Part shown: piece after piece, positions 1-7,695 of the stretch
How positions within the stretch are numbered: the first letter of the stretch is position 1
Layout: each line of letters begins with the position of its first letter
Origin: Lysobacterales bacterium
GTDB lineage: Bacteria > Pseudomonadota > Gammaproteobacteria > Xanthomonadales > SZUA-36
Assembly (NCBI GenBank): GCA_026193295.1
Contig: JAPHSB010000008.1
Span: 1 to 7,695 of the forward strand
Direction: 5' to 3'
DNA: 7,695 nt
Translations under genes and position numbers: made by a program
Notes under the pieces: generated by a model
Seen by the model: only the letters and a program-made list of their open reading frames with translations
What the model was told of the DNA's origin: nothing
The model's database searches: none

Positions 1-931
1 TAGGATCGAACTTCTCTGCCATGAGCGTGGACCACAGAAGGCGCGCCGCCCGCAGCTTGGCCACTTCCATGAAGAAATCCATGCCGATGGCGAAGAAAAA
101 CGACAGGCGCGGCGCGAAGGCGTCCACGTCCAGCCCGCTGGCGATCGCTGTCCGCACATACTCGATGCCGTCGGCAATGGTGTAGGCCAGTTCCTGGGCG
201 CAAGTCGCGCCGGCCTCCTGCATGTGGTAACCCGAGATGGATATCGAGTTGTAGCGCGGCATGTGGGCGGCGGTATACGCGATGATGTCGGAGACGATTC
301 GCATCGACGGCCGTGGCGGGTAGATGTAGGTATTGCGGACCATGAACTCCTTGAGGATATCGTTTTGCAGGGTGCCGGCCAGCTTTTCGGGTGGCACGCC
401 TTGCTCCCCGGCGGCGACGATGTACATCGCCATGACCGGCAGCGCCGCGCCGTTCATGGTCATCGACACCGACATCTGGTCCAGCGGGATGCCGTCGAAC
501 AGGATTTTCATGTCTTCGACGCTGTCGATGGCCACGCCCGCCTTGCCCACGTCGCCGACCACGCGGGGGTGATCGGAGTCGTAGCCGCGGTGAGTGGCCA
601 GGTCAAAGGCTACTGAAAGCCCGGTCTGCCCCGCTTCGAGGTTGCGGCGATAAAACGCGTTCGACTCCTCGGCAGTGGAGAATCCCGCATACTGGCGCAC
701 CGTCCACGGGCGGCCGGCGTACATGGTCGCCTTGGGCCCGCGCACGAAGGGCGGCAGGCCGGGCAGGGAGTCAAGGTGGCCCAACCCTGCGACATCCGCC
801 TCGGTGTAGAGTGGCTTGATCGCGATCCCTTCGGGCGTGTCCACGTTCAGTTCGTCCAGCGGCCTGCCGCGGCACTCCTTTTTGGCCAGTGCTTGCCAGT
901 CGTCCAGAGTCTTCTTCGGAAACTGTGTCAT
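1..931 (-). CDS. scpA: Methylmalonyl-CoA mutase, large/catalytic subunit (N-terminal part, cut by window edge)
   Basis: Coenzyme-B12-dependent mutase that interconverts (R)-methylmalonyl-CoA and succinyl-CoA in the cytoplasm, the last step of propionyl-CoA catabolism. The frame is open from ATG at 931 to the left edge, giving 310 residues of the substrate-binding TIM-barrel half. The usual full length is about 700 residues, so the cobalamin domain lies outside. Motifs seen: TPEGIAIKPLYTEAD (32-46), RQYAGFSTAEESN (79-91), THRGYDSD (113-120), QNDILKEFMVRNTY (189-202), SGYHMQEAGAT (233-243). Compared from memory with the Propionibacterium enzyme, Tyr81, Gln189, Arg199, Tyr235 and His236 match its Tyr89, Gln197, Arg207, Tyr243 and His244 at a constant offset of 8. 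The Tyr and Arg pair contacts the substrate carboxylate, which favours methylmalonyl-CoA over isobutyryl-CoA. No upstream in-frame ATG is seen, and the start fits E. coli Sbm; the Shine-Dalgarno is weak. Whether this is a single-chain or two-subunit type cannot be seen. Confidence 0.96.
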   Translation of the reverse strand, partial: MTQFPKKTLDDWQALAKKECRGRPLDELNVDTPEGIAIKPLYTEADVAGLGHLDSLPGLPPFVRGPKATMYAGRPWTVRQYAGFSTAEESNAFYRRNLEAGQTGLSVAFDLATHRGYDSDHPRVVGDVGKAGVAIDSVEDMKILFDGIPLDQMSVSMTMNGAALPVMAMYIVAAGEQGVPPEKLAGTLQNDILKEFMVRNTYIYPPRPSMRIVSDIIAYTAAHMPRYNSISISGYHMQEAGATCAQELAYTIADGIEYVRTAIASGLDVDAFAPRLSFFFAIGMDFFMEVAKLRAARLLWSTLMAEKFDP

Positions 932-969
932 CAGGAAACCCGCACCCTGTCGCTTTGAGTCATTTGGGA

Positions 970-975
970 AGTATA
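970..975 (-). promoter_or_regulatory. Candidate -10 element for the methylmalonyl-CoA mutase gene
   Basis: On the minus strand the 116-base gap between the HhH gene stop and the mutase start contains TATACT, five of six matches to the sigma-70 -10 box. It lies 38 bases upstream of the ATG and would give a leader of about 30 bases. No good -35 hexamer is seen 16-18 bases upstream, and a TG is present but one base out of place for an extended -10. If real, it would let the mutase be transcribed independently of the HhH gene. Confidence 0.35.
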
Positions 976-1047
976 CGCAAACCGCGGCCCGGCAGAGAAA
1001 TCAGCCGGAGCAGGCAAAGAAATCTGAAACGGCTTCCGTTGTGGAGT

Positions 1048-1878
1048 TCAGGCGCACTCGGCCTCGCGCCCGCGGACGACGCGCCGGCCTTGCAGCGGGC
1101 CTGAAGTCTCGGTCACCACGGTACGCTGGGCCTCGGGCCCGTGGTCGGTGTGGAAATACAGCACGACCCAGTCGCTGGTCTTGCCCAGTTCGTGTGCCCG
1201 CGCCGTGTTCGAGAACAGCGCGGTGATGTGCCAGTCTCCGCGCTGGGCATGCAGGATTGGCAGCCACGCCTCGCGCGAGGGATTGAATCGCCGTGGGGCA
1301 ATTTTGCGCAACTTGCCGCGCGCTGCTTTGTCCCGGTATTCGCGGTCGACGTCCAGCAGCAACTCGGCGTCCGGCTCGGCGGTGGGTTCGTGTGGATGGG
1401 GCTGCCGCCGCTGCAGCATCTGCCCCAGCGCTGCAGCGATCATGCGCGCTCGACGTGGGCCGACGCCGGGGACCTGCTCCAGCCGCCCGTCGTGCGCGGC
1501 CAGTTCCAGCTCGGGTAACGATTCGATTTCCAGCGCCTCGTGGATGCGGCGGGCCAGTTCGGGACCGACACCGGGGATAGACTGAAACACCTGCTCCGGG
1601 TCCAGCGTGCCGCGCAGGCGCTCGAGCTGTTGCCAGCGCCCGGTGCGCAGCATTTCCTGGATGGCCAGGGCGATCGAGCGCCCGATCGTGGGCAGTTGAT
1701 CCAGGCCTTCCGCTCCCTCGCGCTCGGCCAGTTCGGCCAGCGGCTCGGGATGCACCGCGACCGTCCGGGCTGCTCGCCGATAGGCGTTCACCCGGAACGG
1801 GTTGGCGTTCTGCTGCTCGAGAAGATCGGCGAGTTCCAGCAGTTTGTCGGCGATGGCCTGGTTGTCCCAGTCATGCAT
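1048..1878 (-). CDS. Helix-hairpin-helix DNA-binding protein with PolX-like N-terminal domain and uncharacterised C-terminal domain
   Basis: A 276-residue cytoplasmic protein, probably a DNA binder. Residues about 7-75 resemble the N-terminal 8-kDa-type domain of family X DNA polymerases (ADLLEQQNANPFRVNAYRRA pattern) and end in a first HhH (LPTIGRSIA, about 62-70). Two classical HhH motifs follow, IPGVGPELARRI (about 101-112) and VPGVGPRRARMI (about 136-147). After a His/Pro/Glu-rich linker (about 155-172), residues 173-276 form another domain with RRFNP, WLPIL, ALFSNTARAHELG and RRVVRGREAEC. There is no polymerase catalytic triad and no PHP phosphoesterase domain, so it is not a PolX enzyme. 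Similar compact proteins are, from memory, annotated simply as DNA-binding in proteobacteria. Start: two in-frame ATGs lie at 1887 and 1878. A GGGG run touches the first but sits 9 bases from the second, so 1878 is preferred. The frame stays open to 2199, but that extension is low-complexity and not protein-like. The role is unknown; repair or structure-specific DNA binding is a guess. Confidence 0.85.
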   Translation of the reverse strand: MHDWDNQAIADKLLELADLLEQQNANPFRVNAYRRAARTVAVHPEPLAELAEREGAEGLDQLPTIGRSIALAIQEMLRTGRWQQLERLRGTLDPEQVFQSIPGVGPELARRIHEALEIESLPELELAAHDGRLEQVPGVGPRRARMIAAALGQMLQRRQPHPHEPTAEPDAELLLDVDREYRDKAARGKLRKIAPRRFNPSREAWLPILHAQRGDWHITALFSNTARAHELGKTSDWVVLYFHTDHGPEAQRTVVTETSGPLQGRRVVRGREAECA

Positions 1879-1891
1879 CGTGGTCATCCCC

Positions 1892-1915
1892 GCCAGCGCC
1901 TTCGGCGGTGCTGGC
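1892..1915 (-). promoter_or_regulatory. Hairpin just upstream of the HhH gene ribosome binding site
   Basis: A near-perfect inverted repeat has arms GCCAGC (1892-1897) and GCTGGC (1910-1915), extended inward by two more G-C pairs past one mismatch (A·C in the minus-strand RNA), around a six-base loop. It ends directly against the GGGG at 1888-1891 that precedes the HhH gene start. In the minus-strand transcript it would form in the leader immediately 5' of the ribosome binding site and could influence initiation. It could also be a chance palindrome in GC-rich DNA. Confidence 0.35.
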
Positions 1916-2199
1916 CTGCCACCCCATTCTCGGGCGGCTCTGTTCCGGGCGCAATACCACAGGCGACATTGCGATATCCAGGTCAATTCATCTTGAGCTG
2001 CGCCCCCATAGCCCCCACCGGCGCTTCGACGAATTCCACCCTGCAGTCCGAATGGTTTCCGAAGCCTTTTCATCGGCGTCTTGGAGGGTCCAGAGGCAGG
2101 ATGTTCCCACCAGCACGACCGCCGGCAGTGATCCGGATTGCTCAATTCGTCTTGGCAGGCGAGAATGCAACGCTTACCGACCGATTCAAACAACATCAC

Positions 2200-2204
2200 G
2201 GGAG
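2200..2204 (+). promoter_or_regulatory. Ribosome binding site of the amidohydrolase gene
   Basis: GGGAG sits six bases before the ATG at 2211. It decides the start: the frame is open back to 1908, but only the 2211 start has a Shine-Dalgarno and is followed at once by a signal peptide. Confidence 0.75.
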
Positions 2205-2210
2205 CTTCAC

Positions 2211-3602
2211 ATGATACTTCAGCGAATCCGGGAGTCGCTTTTCAACGTCGCGATAGTCATGGGTTGTCTGCTGTTCGCCGGCAGCCTGGCGGCCGATCAG
2301 AAAGCCCTGGTCGGAGGGCGGCTCATCGATGGCTTTGGCCATCGCCCTCTTGCCGACAGTGTCATCCTGATTAACGGCGACACCATAGAAAAGATCGGCA
2401 CGACCGACACGCTGGCCGTGCCCGAGGGCTACGAAGTGATTTCTACGGAGGGCATGGACGTGTTGCCCGGACTCTGGGAAAGCCACGCACACCTGATGAT
2501 CAATGGCCATGCCGACTATGATCACTGGGACCGTACTTACGCCGATCGGCTGGCTGACGAAATCATGCCGGCGAGCGCTGTCCAGCTGTTGTTGGCCGGT
2601 ATTACGAGCGCCAGGGACCTCGGCGCTCCTTTGGAAGCATCCATTTCCGTCAAGACACGCATCGAAAATGGCGACATTCCCGGCCCGCGTCTGTATGTGT
2701 CGGGCCCTTTCATCCAGCATGAGGCCTACCCTGGCGCCGAGGCCTTTCGCTGGGGCGTGAAAGGCGCCGACGACGCCAGGAAGAAAGTCAGGAAACTGGT
2801 CGATGCCGGGGTCGATGTGATCAAGCTGATCGACCAGGACACCATGACGCTGGAGGAGGCCCAGGCGGTGGTCGACGAAGCCCACAAGCACGGCTTGAAG
2901 GTCGTGGCCCACTCGCACCGGCCCAACGAGATCCGCCGTGGCCTGGAAATCGGCGTGGACAATTTCGAACATACGGGTTTGACGACGGCTCCCGAATATC
3001 CGGCCGACGTCATGGAGAAGATCAAGGAGCGCACCGCGACGGGACGGGTCGCCGGCGGCCCCCTGTACTGGACGCCCACGGTCGAAGGCCTGTACCAGTA
3101 CGAGTCGACTGTCGACAACCCGGAAAAGCTGGACGACGACTGCTGGCACCGGGGCCTGAAGCCCGACACCATCGCTGACATCCGGCAGTCGCTGGAGCAT
3201 CCCGGCCAACTCGAATACATGCAGTTGACGCCGCTGCGGAAACCCACCCTGAAGCGCAAGATTCAGCAACTGAAGGAAGCCGGCGTGGTATTCCTGGTCG
3301 GCACCGACAGCGGAATCCCGACCAAGTTTCATTGCCAGAGCACGTGGAATGAGCTGACGGTTTTGGTCTATGAGATGGGTATCGCGCCAATGGATGCGAT
3401 CCGCTCAGCCACGTACTGGCCCGCCGTGATGATGGGCGTGCAGGACAAGACGGGCACCATTTCGGAGGGCAAGCTGGCAGACATTATCGCGGTGAAAGGT
3501 GACGTGCTGCGCTACATCAATCTGCTGCAGGACGTAAAGCTGGTCATGAAGGGCGGCACGCTCTACAAGCAGGATGGCAAGGTGATTGAATCCGCCCTGT
3601 AA
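2211..3602 (+). CDS. Exported metal-dependent amidohydrolase (imidazolonepropionase/Xaa-Pro dipeptidase-like)
   Basis: A 463-residue amidohydrolase-superfamily enzyme, likely hydrolysing amide or peptide-type bonds outside the cytoplasm; the substrate is not predictable. Residues 1-28 form a Sec signal peptide: Arg5/Arg7, hydrophobic core 10-24, likely cleavage after SLA or SLAA. The mature part starts with the small beta-sandwich (ALVGGRLIDG, 32-41; LINGDTIEKIG, 53-63), then the TIM barrel. Metal ligands are complete: His92 and His94 (ESHAHL), Lys205 (DVIKLI, the usual carboxylated bridging lysine), His234 (VVAHSH), His254 (NFEHTG), Asp366 (GTDSGIP). The C terminus returns to the sandwich (GTISEGKLADIIAV). 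This ligand set fits the binuclear subgroup with imidazolonepropionase-like and Xaa-Pro dipeptidase members; family knowledge gives the class, not the substrate. A segment rich in Trp, Tyr, Asp and Arg (about 283-345) between His254 and Asp366 probably shapes the pocket. It is transcribed alone and converges on the efflux operon. Confidence 0.92.
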   Translation: MILQRIRESLFNVAIVMGCLLFAGSLAADQKALVGGRLIDGFGHRPLADSVILINGDTIEKIGTTDTLAVPEGYEVISTEGMDVLPGLWESHAHLMINGHADYDHWDRTYADRLADEIMPASAVQLLLAGITSARDLGAPLEASISVKTRIENGDIPGPRLYVSGPFIQHEAYPGAEAFRWGVKGADDARKKVRKLVDAGVDVIKLIDQDTMTLEEAQAVVDEAHKHGLKVVAHSHRPNEIRRGLEIGVDNFEHTGLTTAPEYPADVMEKIKERTATGRVAGGPLYWTPTVEGLYQYESTVDNPEKLDDDCWHRGLKPDTIADIRQSLEHPGQLEYMQLTPLRKPTLKRKIQQLKEAGVVFLVGTDSGIPTKFHCQSTWNELTVLVYEMGIAPMDAIRSATYWPAVMMGVQDKTGTISEGKLADIIAVKGDVLRYINLLQDVKLVMKGGTLYKQDGKVIESAL

Positions 3603-3611
3603 GCGGTAAGC

Positions 3612-3641
3612 GGCCGTCGATGTTCCCGCAGGTCGTCGGCC
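3612..3641. terminator. Possible bidirectional terminator hairpin between convergent genes
   Basis: GGCCG at 3612-3616 pairs with CGGCC at 3637-3641. Past one T-T mismatch the stem extends by C-G, G-C, A-T and a T-G pair, around a ten-base loop. It lies in the 71-base gap where the amidohydrolase (stop at 3600-3602) and the permease (stop at 3674-3676) converge. No T-run follows on either strand, so it is not a classical intrinsic terminator. A second, mutually exclusive hairpin, GGTCG (3631-3635) with CGACC (3646-3650), overlaps it. Confidence 0.3.
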
Positions 3642-3673
3642 TTCGCGACCCGCAGGCAGGGCTGGGCGCGCCC

Positions 3674-6798
<3,125 letters not shown>

Positions 6799-6802
<4 letters not shown>

Positions 6803-7695
6803 TCAGCGGCTCCTTCCAAACGCAGCGGGGCGCCGTCGACAACGGTCGCCAGGTTGGTGGTCACGACCAGATCGTCCTCGTCCAGGCCTGCGCTGATATA
6901 GACATACTCCTGGTCGCGGAACACGACCTCCACCGGGCGGATTCTCAGCATGCTGCTTTCGTTGACCCACACGGTATCGTTCTGGCGCAGGTAATCCGTG
7001 GAGATCCGGATCACGTTTTCAATGGGTTTCCCCTCGACGCGTGTCTCAACGAAGGAGCCCACCATCAAGGGCGGCAGACCGGCAGAGTCCGGGTCATGGG
7101 CCAGGGGATCGGGCACTGTCACCAGTATGCGCGCCAGCCGGGTCTCGTCCTCCAGCGCTCCAATCAGGCTGTGGACCCGTCCCTCCCGGAACATGCCTTC
7201 CGGCCAGGCCGCCCGGTTGCGCACGCGGGCGCTGGCCCCTGGCGCCCCGGTGTCCTGTGGGAATTCAATCCAGCGCAGATTGGACACCGGCACCGCCGCC
7301 TCGACCCAGTAGGATTCGATGCCCACCAGGCGCCCCAGGGTTTCGCCGGGCCCTACCTGCGAGCCGACGTTCGCCTCGCGACTGAGGATGTGCGCGGCGA
7401 AAGGTGCGCGTATGCGGGTCCGTTCGAGGTCGAGCTCGGCTCGCCTCGCCGCCGCCTCGGCGGCCTCCACGCGGGCCCGCGCTATGTTGAGCTGCGGTGC
7501 CCGCAGGACCAGGGTTTCGTATTGAGAGGAAATCGTCCCTTTTAGATCTTCGTAATCCTGCTTGGCGAGTTCCTGGCGGCCCAGCTCCAGCTCGAGATCA
7601 GCGGACGCCTGGCGCAGCTCACTCTGCCGCTGCAGCAGGTTGGCCTGGTAGTCTGCCGGGTCGATCTGCAGCAGGGTTTCCCCTTCCGCGACAAA
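6799..7695 (-). CDS. RND efflux periplasmic adaptor subunit (HlyD/AcrA-type membrane fusion protein), N-terminus cut by window edge
   Basis: Periplasmic adaptor linking the RND permease to an outer-membrane channel. The frame is open from the right edge to the TGA at 6799-6801, giving 298 visible residues; the missing part would hold the export signal or anchor and the first strands. In visible numbering: first lipoyl half-motif FVAEGETLLQIDPADY (1-16); charged alpha-hairpin with coiled-coil pattern (about 17-92) whose tip carries ISSQYETLVLRAPQL; second lipoyl half TRIRAPFAAHI to VGPGETLGRL (93-123); beta-barrel beginning WVEAAVPVSNLRWI (130-143); membrane-proximal part to the end (DLVVTTNLATVVDGAPLRLE). 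A GTG at 7470 is in frame, but starting there would remove half of the lipoyl domain and hairpin, so it is not the start. It is the upstream cistron of the pump operon, overlapping the permease by four bases. Confidence 0.93.
6810..6815 (-). promoter_or_regulatory. Ribosome binding site of the RND permease, inside the adaptor gene
   Basis: AAGGAG on the minus strand lies seven bases upstream of the permease ATG at 6802, within the last codons of the adaptor (GAAE, stop). With the ATGA start-stop overlap it supports the chosen permease start and points to translational coupling of the pair. Confidence 0.8.

Larger units (their letters stand above)
1879..2210. other. Divergent intergenic region between the HhH gene and the amidohydrolase gene
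   Basis: About 330 bases separate the two divergent starts. Besides the hairpin at 1892-1915 and the amidohydrolase ribosome binding site, I see no convincing gene. Frames stay open across it on both strands (plus from 1908, minus from 2199), but their peptides are rich in Arg, Ser, Pro and Gly with no recognisable motif. The candidate starts lack ribosome binding sites. A TTGACC on the minus strand (1981-1986) and a TTGGCA on the plus strand (2152-2157) resemble -35 boxes, but neither has a good -10 at the right spacing. It probably carries both promoters, which I cannot place. Confidence 0.6.

Noticed and set aside
989..1008. CCGGC/GCCGG inverted repeat after the HhH gene, possible terminator
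   Set aside because: Only five base pairs with a ten-base loop and no T-run on the minus strand. Too weak to call.
1988..2170. Small minus-strand frame with a hydrophobic stretch (LPAVVLVG) in the divergent intergenic region
   Set aside because: It begins with TTG, has no ribosome binding site, and its C-terminal half is Arg/Trp/Ser-rich and not protein-like.
1879..2199. Long N-terminal extension of the HhH protein to 2199
   Set aside because: The extra residues are Cys/Trp/Arg/Gly-rich and unlike any domain. The PolX-like domain begins naturally just after the ATGs at 1887/1878.
1908..2210. 101-residue N-terminal extension of the amidohydrolase
   Set aside because: It would bury the signal peptide inside the protein. 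The ATG at 2211 has GGGAG at proper spacing, and the extension is Arg/Ser/His-rich with no motif.
2254..2277. Possible lipoprotein signal (VMGC) in the amidohydrolase leader
   Set aside because: Met at -2 of the lipobox is unusual, Cys19 lies in the middle of the hydrophobic core, and a better ordinary signal-peptidase site (SLAA) follows. Plain export is preferred.
2196..3332. 378-codon open frame on the minus strand opposite the amidohydrolase
   Set aside because: The plus-strand protein has a signal peptide and all metal ligands. The antisense peptide has no recognisable family and is a codon-bias shadow.

Overview
The window is GC-rich, densely coding bacterial chromosome. Gene content (coenzyme-B12 mutase, an RND efflux pair, a secreted amidohydrolase, a helix-hairpin-helix DNA-binding protein) and protein style fit a proteobacterium, probably a gammaproteobacterium. 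That placement is an inference from protein families, not from a marker gene. No mobile element, CRISPR array, tRNA or rRNA is visible.

Layout. (1) 1-931, minus strand: the N-terminal 310 residues of methylmalonyl-CoA mutase, cut by the left edge. (2) 932-1047: a short gap with a -10-like TATACT for the mutase. (3) 1048-1878, minus: a 276-residue protein joining a DNA-polymerase-X-like N-terminal domain and tandem HhH motifs to a conserved-looking C-terminal domain of unknown role, with no polymerase domain. (4) 1879-2210: a divergent intergenic region of about 330 bases, with a hairpin directly upstream of the HhH gene's ribosome binding site. (5) 2211-3602, plus: an exported metal-dependent amidohydrolase with a complete set of metal ligands. 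(6) 3603-3673: a short convergent gap with a GC hairpin. (7) 3674-6802, minus: a full-length RND inner-membrane efflux permease. (8) 6799-7695, minus: its periplasmic adaptor (membrane fusion protein), which overlaps the permease start by four bases (ATGA) and is cut at its N terminus by the right edge.

How they work together. The adaptor and permease form one translationally coupled operon and would assemble with an outer-membrane TolC-type channel that is not in view. The amidohydrolase is monocistronic and converges on that operon. The HhH gene and the mutase are in tandem but are separated by 116 bases with a candidate promoter, so they may be expressed independently. The mutase would feed propionyl-CoA-derived methylmalonyl-CoA into the TCA cycle as succinyl-CoA.

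I see no clearly new multi-gene system here. The least understood item is the C-terminal domain of the HhH protein. The long open frames opposite the permease and amidohydrolase are coding shadows.
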